The notes: a model not told the origin generated them from the letters alone. DNA of 64,000 nt from Arenimonas composti TR7-09 = DSM 18010 (GCF_000426365.1 NZ_AUFF01000002.1:248001-312000); one strand, 5' to 3'. Positions 35,362-42,834 are shown, numbered from the stretch's first letter. Numbers and translations are program-made.

Positions 35362-35583
35362 ATGCGTGAACTCACCCAGATGGAACTGGAGATGGTGGAG
35401 GGCGGCAATGCGGCGCTGGTGCCGGTGATCATCGGAATCATCGTGCTCGCCGGCGTGGCGGTGGCCGCGTACGCGGTGGCGAACGAATGCGACGTCAGCT
35501 TCGAGGTCGGCGTCGACGGCATGTCGTTCGAGATCGACTGCAGCGGCAACCCCGACCCCACCGCCACCTGCCCCGGCGGCTGA
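35362..35583 (+). CDS. double-glycine-leader peptide, bacteriocin-like precursor
   Basis: A 73-aa precursor. The leader MRELTQMELEMVEGG fits the double-glycine consensus exactly: Leu -12, Thr -11, Glu -8, Leu -7, Val -4, Gly-Gly -2/-1. The 58-residue core has a hydrophobic, Gly/Ala-rich segment (about residues 17-40) with GxxxG-like spacing and then an acidic tail with Cys43, Cys60 and Cys70. The parts CDVSFEV and MSFEIDC are near mirror images. It has a good ribosome binding site (AGGGAG, 7 bp spacing). The C39 exporter at 30421 is the probable processing and export machine. It could be a class II-type bacteriocin, a toxin or a signal. Confidence 0.85.
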   Translation: MRELTQMELEMVEGGNAALVPVIIGIIVLAGVAVAAYAVANECDVSFEVGVDGMSFEIDCSGNPDPTATCPGG

Positions 35584-35637
35584 GCCGCCCTGGCGTCGGC
35601 TGCGTCCGCGCAGCCGGCGCCCACCGGAGGAAAGCCC

Positions 35638-36156
35638 ATGCGTCGTCTTCTCCGACATCCTGAAACCGCCGGTCTGCTGCTCGGCCTGTCCGACGTGATT
35701 TTCCGCGCGCTCGCCGCGGCGACGTGGCCACCGTCCGGCGGCCGCCTGTTCGGACGCTTCTTCCTCGCAAACGTGCACCACCGTGTCGAGAAGCGCGCGT
35801 TTGGCCTCGACAGTCTCGAGTGGTTCGGCATCGCCGCGGTCGTGGTGGTACTGATGTACGGCGGCGTGCGCCTGTGCAGCCACGTCGCCCATCGCGATTA
35901 CGCCGGCTACCGGCTCGCGCGCTTCGCGGTCGCGGCGATGGCTGGCGTGCTGATGCTGAACACCGCCGAGGCCCTGCTCACCGGCAAGGTCACCGACTGG
36001 TTCGGGCTGGTTCATGGCAACGGCGGAAAGGCGCTCAACCTGGGCGACCTCGTTGCCTGGACGGCCGCGGTACTGGTGCCGGGCGGAATCTTCGCCGGAG
36101 TGATCGGCTACCTGCGCGACCCCGCGAAGTACGTGCCTGGGGCTCAGCCTGGCTGA
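35638..36156 (+). CDS. signal peptidase II (LspA)-like membrane protein linked to the double-glycine peptide
   Basis: A 172-aa protein with about four membrane helices. The order of conserved elements follows LspA: D19-x3-R23 in the first helix, Asn45 in the loop where LspA has NxGxAF, then N108-x2-E111 before G116-K-V-T-D120 and N134-L-G-D137. Asp120 and Asp137 occupy the positions of the catalytic aspartates. The Arg after the Asp/Glu of the third motif is replaced by Ala112, and overall sequence is divergent, so it is unlikely to be the housekeeping enzyme. It lies 54 bp after the peptide gene and may process, export or neutralise it (inference). The stop overlaps the convergent UDG gene by 13 bp. 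Confidence 0.7.
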   Translation: MRRLLRHPETAGLLLGLSDVIFRALAAATWPPSGGRLFGRFFLANVHHRVEKRAFGLDSLEWFGIAAVVVVLMYGGVRLCSHVAHRDYAGYRLARFAVAAMAGVLMLNTAEALLTGKVTDWFGLVHGNGGKALNLGDLVAWTAAVLVPGGIFAGVIGYLRDPAKYVPGAQPG

Positions 36157-36758
36157 TCGGCGAACAGCGCGGCCACACGCTCGCGCAGCGCCGGAATCAC
36201 TTCCGCCTCGAACCACGGGTTGAGCTTGAACCAGCCCTGGTTGCGCGGACTCGGGTGCGGCAGGGGGAAAACCGGGGTGTCGGTGTACTCGCGCCACGCC
36301 ATCACCGTGTCGGTAAGCGTCTTCTTCCGGCGCGCGCCGAGGTGGTGCGCCTGCGCCCAGCTTCCGATCGCCAGGACCAGCCGCACCTGCGGCAGCAGCG
36401 GCAGCAGCCGCGGATGCCAGGTGGCGGCGCATTCCGGTCGTGGTGGCAGGTCGCCACTGAGGCCGCGGCCGGGATAGCAGAAACCCATCGGCACGATCGC
36501 CACCCGCGACTCGTCGTAGAAGGTCGCCTTGTCGATGCGCAGCCACTCGCGCAGGCGCACGCCGCTGGCGTCGTCGAAGGGCACGCCGCTGCCGTGCACG
36601 AGCGCGCCCGGTGCCTGACCGGCGATCAGCAGGCGCGCGGTCGTGCTGGCGCGCAGCACCGGGCGCGGGCCGAGCGGCAGCGCGGCCTCGCACAGCCGGC
36701 AGGCCCGCGCTTCGGCGAGCAGTTGTTCCAGCGGTGAGCGGGAGCGTGGCTGGCTCAT
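36144..36758 (-). CDS. uracil-DNA glycosylase family protein
   Basis: A 204-aa protein of the uracil-DNA glycosylase superfamily (COG1573-like). Motifs: N-terminal CRLC, motif 1 LLIAGQAPGALVHGSGVPFDDASGVRLREWL, and motif 2 LPHPSPRNQGWFKLNPWFEAEVIPALR with the conserved His-Pro-Ser. Probably cleaves uracil or related lesions from DNA. The ATG at 36758 overlaps the stop of the upstream oxidase gene (ATGA). A much longer ORF in this frame extends through the oxidase but is antisense-like noise beyond this start. The 3' end overlaps the LspA-like gene. Confidence 0.88.
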   Translation of the reverse strand: MSQPRSRSPLEQLLAEARACRLCEAALPLGPRPVLRASTTARLLIAGQAPGALVHGSGVPFDDASGVRLREWLRIDKATFYDESRVAIVPMGFCYPGRGLSGDLPPRPECAATWHPRLLPLLPQVRLVLAIGSWAQAHHLGARRKKTLTDTVMAWREYTDTPVFPLPHPSPRNQGWFKLNPWFEAEVIPALRERVAALFADQPG

Positions 36759-38158
36759 GCGTCGGGCAGCACCTTGCCGGGATTGAGGATGCCGTCCGGG
36801 TCGAAGTCGCGCTTGATCGCGCGCATCAGCGCCAGCGCGCCGGGGTCGAGCGAGCGGCCGAGCAGCTCGCGCTTGACCAGGCCGATGCCGTGTTCGCCGC
36901 TGACCAGGCCGTCGAGGGCGATGACGGCCGCGAACACGTCCTCGAGCGCCGCATCGGCACGCGCCGCCTGCGCGGTGTCCGCGGGATCGTAGAGGATGTT
37001 CACGTGCAGGTTGCCGTTGCCGGCGTGGCCGAACACGACGATCGGCAACGCATGCGTCGCCGCCGCCGCGCGCACCGCCGCGACGAGGTCGGGGATGCGC
37101 GACACCGGCACGACGACGTCCTCGTTGATCTTGCCCGCCGCGATCGTGCGCAGCGCCGGGCTCAGCGCCTTGCGCGCGGCCCAGAGCGCGGCGGCGTCGG
37201 CGGCGTCGGCGGCGGTGCGCACCTCGAGGCAGCCGGGGCCGTCGGCGGCGGCGGCGATCGCTGCGACCGCCGACGCCAGCACCGCCTCGTCGCCGTCGGC
37301 TTCGAGCATCAGCAGGGCGCCGGCGGCGGGCAGGCCCGTGGCGCCGCCGACTTCGCGCGCGAGGCGCACGCATTCGCCGTCCATGAACTCGAGCATCGAC
37401 GGCGTCACCGGCTGCGCCATCAGCCGCGCGACCGCGGCGGCGGCTGCCTCGACATCGGCGAAGAGCGCACGCAGCACGCGGCGGGCCTTCGGTGCGGGGG
37501 TGAGGCGCAGGGTCGCCTCGACGATCAGCGCCAGCGTGCCTTCGCTGCCGATCAGCAGCCGCGACAGGTCGTAGCCGCTGGCGCCTTTCGTCGTCGCGGC
37601 GCCGAAGCGCACCAGCTCGCCGGTGCCGGTGACCGCGGCCAGCGCCAGCACGTTGTCGCGGGTGGCGCCGTACTTCACCGCGCGCGGACCGCCGGCGCCG
37701 CAGGCGAGGTTGCCACCGACGCTGCAGTAGCCGGCGCTGGTCGGATCCGGCGGCCAGAACAGGCCGTGCGGTGCCAGCGCCGCCTGCAGGTCGCCGTTGA
37801 GCAGGCCCGGCTGCACGACGGCGACGCGGTCGCCGGGGCGGATCGCCAGGATCCGGTCCATGCGCTCGAACGACACCACCAGCGCGCCGTCGCCCGGCAC
37901 GCTGGCGCCGGTGGTGTTGGTGCCGCGGCCGCGCGCGACGATCGGCACCCGGTGGGTGCGACACGCGCGCACGATCGCCTGCACCTGCGCCGCGTCCGAA
38001 GGCAGCGCCACCGCCGCCGGTAGTCCCTGCCGCCGCGAGTTGTCGTAGCCGTAGCCGAGGCGCTCGCCCGGGTCGGTGAGAAGGCCGGACGGCCCGAGCG
38101 CGGCGACCAGTTCGGCGAGCAGGGGCGCGGGAAGCGAGGCGGGGTCGGGCGGGGGCAT
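36755..38158 (-). CDS. FAD-linked oxidase, GlcD/D-2-hydroxyacid dehydrogenase type
   Basis: A 467-aa flavoprotein. The FAD-binding PCMH domain (about residues 40-220) shows VPIVARGRGTNTTGASVPGDGALVVSFERMD and SVGGNLACGAGGPRAVKYGATRDNVL. The C-terminal FAD-oxidase domain ends with HAGNGNLHVNILYD and GEHGIGLVKRELL...FDPDGILNPGKVLP, all typical of glycolate oxidase subunit GlcD, D-lactate dehydrogenase and D-2-hydroxyglutarate dehydrogenase. The substrate cannot be fixed from sequence. No glcE/glcF partners are adjacent, which favours a stand-alone D-2-hydroxyacid dehydrogenase. Coupled to the downstream UDG gene by a 4-bp overlap. Confidence 0.9.
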   Translation of the reverse strand: MPPPDPASLPAPLLAELVAALGPSGLLTDPGERLGYGYDNSRRQGLPAAVALPSDAAQVQAIVRACRTHRVPIVARGRGTNTTGASVPGDGALVVSFERMDRILAIRPGDRVAVVQPGLLNGDLQAALAPHGLFWPPDPTSAGYCSVGGNLACGAGGPRAVKYGATRDNVLALAAVTGTGELVRFGAATTKGASGYDLSRLLIGSEGTLALIVEATLRLTPAPKARRVLRALFADVEAAAAAVARLMAQPVTPSMLEFMDGECVRLAREVGGATGLPAAGALLMLEADGDEAVLASAVAAIAAAADGPGCLEVRTAADAADAAALWAARKALSPALRTIAAGKINEDVVVPVSRIPDLVAAVRAAAATHALPIVVFGHAGNGNLHVNILYDPADTAQAARADAALEDVFAAVIALDGLVSGEHGIGLVKRELLGRSLDPGALALMRAIKRDFDPDGILNPGKVLPDA

Positions 38159-38188
38159 GGCGGGATTGTAGGCCGCGAGGGGGGAGGG

Positions 38189-38209
38189 ATCGCGGCTGAA
38201 GCCTCCTAC
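38189..38209. repeat. degenerate REP-like unit (variant B, inverted)
   Basis: ATCGCGGCTGAAGCCTCCTAC matches the inverted REP unit but has lost two bases of the stem (CG in GCCGCTCC). It lies between yraN and the oxidase gene. Confidence 0.75.
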
Positions 38210-38227
38210 AGGCTGTTCGTCGCCTTG

Positions 38228-38620
38228 TCAGCAGTCGTCGAGGGTGAACGCATCCCGCCACACATCGACCATCAGGCAGGCGCCGTCGTCCCAGACCGAG
38301 GCGACGTCGAAGCGGCAGGGCCATTGCGCCAGCCAGGGCCGGCGCGCCAGCCAGGCGCGGGCGGCGAGGGCGATGCGGCGGCGCTTGCGGCGGGTCACCG
38401 AGGTCGCGCCACAGCCGTAGCGGCCGATGCGCCGGTAGCGGACTTCGCAGAACACGATCGTGCCCTGGTCGAGCAGCACGAGGTCGAGCTCGCCGACGCG
38501 GAAGTTCGGATTGCGGTCGAGCACCGCGCAGCCCTGCGCCTCGAGCATTTCGGCGGCGACGCTCTCGGCGTGGAAGCCGAGCGGGCGACGATTGCGGTGG
38601 TCGCGGCGGCGGATGTCCAT
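38228..38620 (-). CDS. yraN: YraN/UPF0102 family nuclease-like protein
   Basis: A 130-aa protein of the UPF0102 family, a restriction-endonuclease-like fold of unclear function. The motif NPNFRVGELDLVLLDQGTIVFCEVRYRR contains the E-D-ExK-like residues (GELDLV, CEVR) typical of the family; the usual Lys is Arg here. The N-terminal ESVAAEMLEAQGCAVLDRN matches AExxAxxxLxxxGxxxLxxN. Its placement downstream of lpoA in the same direction, across a repeat block, is the usual gammaproteobacterial yraN-lpoA-rsmI arrangement. Confidence 0.9.
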   Translation of the reverse strand: MDIRRRDHRNRRPLGFHAESVAAEMLEAQGCAVLDRNPNFRVGELDLVLLDQGTIVFCEVRYRRIGRYGCGATSVTRRKRRRIALAARAWLARRPWLAQWPCRFDVASVWDDGACLMVDVWRDAFTLDDC

Positions 38621-38689
38621 GGCGGCAGCGTCGCGCAGAAGGAGCGCGGCGGCTGTCGGAGAACCGCGCGTCCGTGCGTGCGAAAGCCA

Positions 38690-38818
38690 GAAACGAGTAA
38701 CGAGCCGTAGGAGCGGCTTCAGCCGCGATCACTCTCACTCGCGTAAAGCGCGCCCGCGCCAAGGCGCGGCCTCCCACTCGTTCCTCGTTCCTCGCTTCTC
38801 GCTCCTGTTCCCCGTTCC
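38690..38818. repeat. composite repeat: heptad arms, REP unit and GC-rich hairpin
   Basis: The short left arm (38690-38706, AACGAGN type) is followed by a REP unit (38707-38729). A GC-rich core comes next (38735-38770), matching the one at 35167-35204 in reverse orientation. The right arm of CTCGTTN/CTCGCTN heptads is at 38775-38818. It occupies the yraN-lpoA gap up to the lpoA stop. Confidence 0.85.
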
Positions 38819-38822
38819 CGCG

Positions 38823-40571
38823 TCAGTCGCTCGCTTCCACGGGCGCCGGCAACAGGGCCCCATCCAGCGCCGGGCGGGCGCGGCCACCGCTGAACACGGC
38901 CCAGGCCGGCACGCGCTGGACGACGCCGAGCGGGTCGAGCTGCAGTTCGCCGGTCGCACCCTGGACGCTGGCGCCGGGCTGCGCGAGCAGGTGGTCGAGC
39001 CAGGCCGCCAGGCGCCAGGCGTCGGCACCGAAGGCGAACAGGCGGGCGCCGCCGCCGCGGGCGCTCGGCAGGGTGTTGCCGATCGTGTCGGCGTCGGGCA
39101 GGCCGATCGCGCTGCGGCCGATCAGCCAGGGCAGTTCGGGGAACTCGATGCCGTCGAGTTCGGTGTCCAGGCGCAGGTTGCCCCCGGCCTGGATCAGCGA
39201 GGTCGCGACCTTCGGCACGCCGCTGAGGCCGGCGGTTTCCATCTGGCTGGCGAGCAGCCGTGCCGGCGCCGCGCGCAGCGCCAGGAACAGCGCGTCGGGG
39301 CGGTTCGCCCCCATCGCCGCCTGCAGGGTCGGGATGAAGTCCGGCTCGGTTTCGGCGACCACAGCCTCGCCGACGATCTCGCCACCGCGCTCGCGCAGGC
39401 GCTCGCGGAATGCGCCGAGGGCGCGGCGGGCGTTGTCGTCGGCCTGCGTCACGACCAGCACGCGGCGCAGGCCGCGGTCGAGCAGGCGCTCGGCGGCGGC
39501 GGCGCCTTCCTCTTCCGGGGTCAGCGCGAAGGTCGCGCTACCGGGCGGCGGCGGCAGCTGGCCGCGGTTGAGCGCCAGCACCGGCAGGTCGAGGTCGGCC
39601 ATGCCGAACAGCGCGTCGACCTCGTCGCGGGTCAGCGGACCGACGAGCAGCTGGGCGCCTTCCTCGCGGGCGCGGATCAGCGCGCCCTGCAGGCCGGCGA
39701 CATTGCCGCCGGTGTCGTGGAAACGAATCTCCGGGCGCCGGCGGTTCTCGCCGTAATAGGCGGCGAGGATGCCGTCGCGGACACTGCTGCCGGCCGCCGC
39801 CAGCGGCCCGGACAGTGGCAGCAGCACGGCGATGCGCAGCGGCGGCCGGTAGCCGTCGGCGGCCGCCGGCGGCACCGCGTCGTCGAGCGCCAGGCCGGTA
39901 CCGCGCTCGAGCGGCCGCGGCAGCGGCAGGCCGCGGCGCTGCAGCTGGCGGGCGGCCTGCGGGTACAGCGGGTGGCCGGCCGGCAGCGCGGCGGCGCCGG
40001 CGGCGAGGGCGTCGTCGTTCAGGCCGGCGAGCAGGCGGTCGATGCGGCGCAGCAGTTCGCCGCGCTGGCTGCGCTCGGCGCCGTCGGCGAGCACCGCCAG
40101 GTCGGCGGCGGCGTCGAACGGGCGACCGGCGCGTTCGGCGATGTCCGCGCGCAGGCCCAGCCAGCGGACGCGCAGGTTCGCCGGCACTTCGGCGCCCGGA
40201 CGCGAGAGCAGGCCCAGCGCCCGGGCGTCATCGCCGTCGGCGCTGAGGAAGGCCGCTTCGAGGAAGGCGTGCAGGGCGAGGTCGCCGGCGTCGAGGCGGC
40301 GGCGGCTGGTCTCGGCCCAGGCGGCGCGGGCGGCGCCGGTTTCGCCGGCCAGCCAGTACTGCTCGGCGGCGCGCAGCCAGGCATGGTCGCGGGCGGCGCC
40401 GCGGGCGGCGAGGGCGGTTTCGCTCCAGGCGCGCGCGGCCTGCGCATGGTCGCCGGCGGCAGCGTACTTGCGTGCGGCATCGGGCTCGACGACGACCGGC
40501 GCGCGCTGCACGGAAACACTGGCGCAGCCGGCCAGGGCCAGGACGAGCAGCAACGGGGCGAAACGCGACAT
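38823..40571 (-). CDS. lpoA: penicillin-binding protein activator LpoA
   Basis: A 582-aa outer-membrane lipoprotein that stimulates PBP1A. The signal is MSRFAPLLLVLALAGC with Cys16 in LAGC. The N-terminal TPR-like helical domain covers about residues 30-250. The C-terminal periplasmic-binding-protein fold (about 255-570) starts at RIAVLLPLSGPLAAAGSSVRDGILAAYY, with GPLTRDEVDAL and FALTPEEEGAAAAE. The start ATG 40571 is 60 bp from the divergent rsmI; the longer ORF upstream overlaps rsmI antisense. The rsmI/lpoA divergent pair with yraN downstream is the standard gamma arrangement. Confidence 0.95.
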   Translation of the reverse strand: MSRFAPLLLVLALAGCASVSVQRAPVVVEPDAARKYAAAGDHAQAARAWSETALAARGAARDHAWLRAAEQYWLAGETGAARAAWAETSRRRLDAGDLALHAFLEAAFLSADGDDARALGLLSRPGAEVPANLRVRWLGLRADIAERAGRPFDAAADLAVLADGAERSQRGELLRRIDRLLAGLNDDALAAGAAALPAGHPLYPQAARQLQRRGLPLPRPLERGTGLALDDAVPPAAADGYRPPLRIAVLLPLSGPLAAAGSSVRDGILAAYYGENRRRPEIRFHDTGGNVAGLQGALIRAREEGAQLLVGPLTRDEVDALFGMADLDLPVLALNRGQLPPPPGSATFALTPEEEGAAAAERLLDRGLRRVLVVTQADDNARRALGAFRERLRERGGEIVGEAVVAETEPDFIPTLQAAMGANRPDALFLALRAAPARLLASQMETAGLSGVPKVATSLIQAGGNLRLDTELDGIEFPELPWLIGRSAIGLPDADTIGNTLPSARGGGARLFAFGADAWRLAAWLDHLLAQPGASVQGATGELQLDPLGVVQRVPAWAVFSGGRARPALDGALLPAPVEASD

Positions 40572-40631
40572 GGGCAGGGTCCGAGGTGCGGGCGGGTAGG
40601 ATGATACCCGCGACGGAATGGACGGCGGATC

Positions 40632-41468
40632 ATGGTGACGACGGCGGGAACCCTCTACGTGGTGGCGACGCCGATCGGCAATCTCGCCGACATCAGCGCG
40701 CGTGCGCGCGAGGTGCTGGCCGGGGTCGACGCGATCTGCGCCGAGGACACCCGCCACACGCGCCAGCTGCTGCAGGCGCTCGGCATCGACCGACCGCTGG
40801 TCGCCCTGCACGAGCACAACGAGGACGCCGCCGCGGCGAAGCTGGTCGAGCGCCTGCGCGCCGGCGAGCGGCTGGCGCTGGTGTCGGACGCCGGCACGCC
40901 GCTGGTCAGCGATCCCGGCTACCGCTTCGTGCGCGCGGCCCGCGCTGCCGGGATGAAGGTGTCGCCGCTGCCGGGCGCCTGCGCGGCGATCGCCGCGCTG
41001 TCGGTGGCCGGGCTGCCGTCCGACCGCTTCTGCTTCGAGGGCTTCCTGCCGGCGAAGGCGGCGGCCCGGCGCGAGCGCCTCGCCGCGCTGGTCGGCGAGC
41101 CGCGCACGCTGGTTTTCTACGAGAGCGCGCACCGGATCGGGGAGGCGCTGGCCGATCTGATCGCGGTCTTCGGCGGCGAACGCGAGGCGGTGCTGGCGCG
41201 CGAGCTGACCAAGCTCTTCGAGACCGTGCTCGGCGACAGCCTGGCCGAGCTCGCCGCGCGCGTCGCCGCCGACCCCGACCAGCGTCGCGGCGAATTCGTG
41301 CTGGTCGTGCGCGGCAATCACGACGACGCCGACGCCAGGCTGCGCGAAGGCCGCCGCCTGTACACGAAGCTCTGCGAGCACCTGAAACCCTCGGTCGCCG
41401 CGAAACTGGCGGCGGAGCTGAGCGGGGCGCCGCGCAAGGCGCTCTACGGCGGCGACCCGGACCCTTAA
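40632..41468 (+). CDS. rsmI: 16S rRNA 2'-O-methyltransferase RsmI
   Basis: RsmI (278 aa) methylates C1402 of 16S rRNA on the 2'-OH. Motifs: GTLYVVATPIGNLADIS, ICAEDTRHTRQLL, LALVSDAGTPLVSDPGYRFV and LPGACAAIAALSVAGLPSDRFCFEGFLP, then FYESAHRI. Length is normal. Diverges from lpoA. The 141 bp between its stop and RNase P RNA are almost filled by three REP units. Confidence 0.97.
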   Translation: MVTTAGTLYVVATPIGNLADISARAREVLAGVDAICAEDTRHTRQLLQALGIDRPLVALHEHNEDAAAAKLVERLRAGERLALVSDAGTPLVSDPGYRFVRAARAAGMKVSPLPGACAAIAALSVAGLPSDRFCFEGFLPAKAAARRERLAALVGEPRTLVFYESAHRIGEALADLIAVFGGEREAVLARELTKLFETVLGDSLAELAARVAADPDQRRGEFVLVVRGNHDDADARLREGRRLYTKLCEHLKPSVAAKLAAELSGAPRKALYGGDPDP

Positions 41469-41479
41469 GGACCGCGTTT

Positions 41480-41583
41480 GTAGGAGCGGCTTCAGCCGCG
41501 ATGCTTCCCGCTTTCGCGCGCAGCGCGAAAAGCATCGCGGCTGAAGCCGCTCCTACAGGCATCGCGGCTGAAGCCGCTCCTAC
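41480..41583. repeat. cluster of three REP-like units (variant B)
   Basis: One unit is direct (41480-41502) and two are inverted (41534-41556 and 41561-41583). The first two enclose a small hairpin (CTTTCGCGCGCAGCGCGAAAAG). The cluster ends about 27 bp before the RNase P RNA and may form a strong stem-loop between rsmI and rnpB. Confidence 0.92.
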
Positions 41584-41609
41584 AGGGGCGGGCGTGCGAG
41601 AATGGCCGC

Positions 41610-41966
41610 GGCGGAGCCGGCCAGACAGTCGCGTCGCAGCAATGCGCCGAGGAAAGTCCGGGCTCCATAGAGCAGGGTGCCAGGTAACGCCTGGGCGGCG
41701 TGAGCCGACGGAAAGTGCAACAGAAAACAAACCGCCGAACGGCCCGCAAGGGTGCGTGGTAAGGGCGAAACGGTGGGGTAAGAGCCCACCGCCCGAGGGG
41801 ACAACGCCTCGGGGCACGGCAAACCCCACCCGGAGCAAGTCCAAATAGGGGTGCGATGGCATGGCTCGTGCCGCACCCGGGTTGGACGCTCGAGGCCTGC
41901 GGTGACGCAGGTCCCAGAGGAATGACTGTCCACGACAGAACCCGGCTTATCGGCCGGCTCCGCCAC
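41610..41966 (+). ncRNA. rnpB: RNase P RNA, bacterial type A
   Basis: The ribozyme subunit of RNase P, which matures tRNA 5' ends. Diagnostic strings are GAGGAAAGTCCGGGCTCC at 41650-41667, CAGGGTGCCAGGTAACGCC shortly after, and GAATGACTGTCCACGACAG near 41920. The closing P1 stem pairs GGCGGAGCCGGCC (from 41610) with GGCCGGCTCCGCC (41952-41964). The length of about 357 nt is typical. Ends are set by the P1 stem and may be off by a few bases. A T-rich stretch (TTCCTTTTTC) follows directly and may help termination. Linkage rsmI-rnpB-mraZ is a known gammaproteobacterial order. Confidence 0.97.
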
Positions 41967-42006
41967 TTCCTTTTTCGACCCACTGAGCCCGGCGGCGGGG
42001 GAGTGG

Positions 42007-42196
42007 GTAGTTCGTATGAGGTAGTTCGTTGTCGTCATGGCCGTGGGTTCACCGGCAACCCCACTTCTCCCCACCGCCGCCGGCCGGCCGCGCAGCGGCG
42101 TGCTCGAGGCGTGAAAAAACTTCCCCCCGAAGACCCGCCGCCGCGGCCACCCGCCCCGCCATCCCCTGCCAACTACATCCAACCAACTACGAACTA
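42007..42196. repeat. element with TAGTTCGTA/TACGAACTA inverted ends between rnpB and mraZ
   Basis: TAGTTCGTA (42008-42016, repeated as TAGTTCGT at 42022) is the complement of TACGAACTA at 42188-42196. The right end also has ACTAC/CAACTAC short repeats. The GC-rich interior (to about 42170) has no ORF of note. The layout (short complementary arms around a GC-rich core) resembles the heptad elements elsewhere in the window, with a different heptad. No gene is seen between rnpB and mraZ. Confidence 0.5.
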
Positions 42197-42294
42197 GTTG
42201 TTAGTAAACAACGGTTACGCGGGACATCTTGAACCAGTCTCTCAAGAGTCGCGCAAGGCGTTGATCCGCCAAGTGAAATTCCTGGATTTCCCTG

Positions 42295-42324
42295 TTGACT
42301 TGCTGTCCACCTGAGGACTAACGT
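42295..42324 (+). promoter_or_regulatory. candidate dcw promoter (Pmra)
   Basis: TTGACT (42295-42300) and TAACGT (42319-42324) are spaced by 18 bp, a good sigma-70 match in an otherwise GC-rich region. The -10 box abuts the first MraZ box, so MraZ binding would compete with RNA polymerase. Confidence 0.62.
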
Positions 42325-42368
42325 GGGCAACCGAGGGAAATCGGGGTTTTCTGTGGTTTTTGGTGGAC
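42324..42368 (+). promoter_or_regulatory. MraZ operator: five TGGG-like boxes at 10-bp steps
   Basis: Boxes TGGGC (42324), AGGGA (42334), GGGTT (42344), TGGTT (42354) and TGGAC (42364) start exactly 10 bp apart, each separated by 5 bp. MraZ of E. coli is known to bind TGGGN repeats with 5-nt spacers before mraZ. The first box is the best; later boxes are degenerate. This supports autoregulation of the dcw cluster by the downstream mraZ product. Confidence 0.72.
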
Positions 42369-42387
42369 GAGGGGTAGCGCTCAGGTG

Positions 42388-42834
42388 ATGTTCCAGGGCG
42401 AAACGGCGATCACGATCGACGACAAGGGCCGGATGGCGGTGCCGACCGCCTACCGGGATGTCGTCGCGCGTGAGTGCGGCAACCGCCTCGTCTTCACCTA
42501 CAACCCCTACGACGCCGGCGGCGTGTGGCTGTTCCCGCACGCGGTCTGGGAGCGGGTGCGCGACAAGGTGCTCAAGCTCAGCAGCGTCCACGACTCCAAC
42601 CGCCGCGCGCAGCGCCTGCTGGTCGGCGCCGCCGCGGTCGTGGAGCCCGACGCGCACGGCCGCGTGCTGGTGCCGGCGAGCATGCGCACCGCCTGCAACC
42701 TCGAAAAGAAGGCGGTGCTGCTGGGGATGGGCGAGAAGTTCGAACTCTGGAGCGAGCAGGCCCACCTGGCGCAGATCCGCCGGACGATCGCGCCGGACGA
42801 GCTGAGCCCGGAAATGCTCGAGCTCGACCTGTGA
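42388..42834 (+). CDS. mraZ: transcriptional regulator MraZ
   Basis: A 148-aa DNA-binding protein with two AbrB-like SpoVT halves: [23 protein letters not shown] and [17 protein letters not shown], each with the D(x)KGR/DxxGR(x)xxP motif. It autoregulates the dcw cluster in gammaproteobacteria. ATG 42388 gives the canonical MFQG start; an upstream adjacent GTG (42385) is less likely. The five-box operator lies 20 bp upstream. The stop overlaps the GTG proposed for rsmH. Confidence 0.97.
   Translation: MFQGETAITIDDKGRMAVPTAYRDVVARECGNRLVFTYNPYDAGGVWLFPHAVWERVRDKVLKLSSVHDSNRRAQRLLVGAAAVVEPDAHGRVLVPASMRTACNLEKKAVLLGMGEKFELWSEQAHLAQIRRTIAPDELSPEMLELDL

Noticed and set aside
36144-38777. 877-codon frame as a single large protein
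   Set aside because: Only the last 204 codons form a recognisable protein (the UDG). The rest is antisense-like noise in another frame of the oxidase gene.
41967-42290. Small ORF between rnpB and mraZ (41856-42197 frame)
   Set aside because: The frame begins inside the RNase P RNA and continues through Pro/Arg-rich repeat sequence with no coding character.
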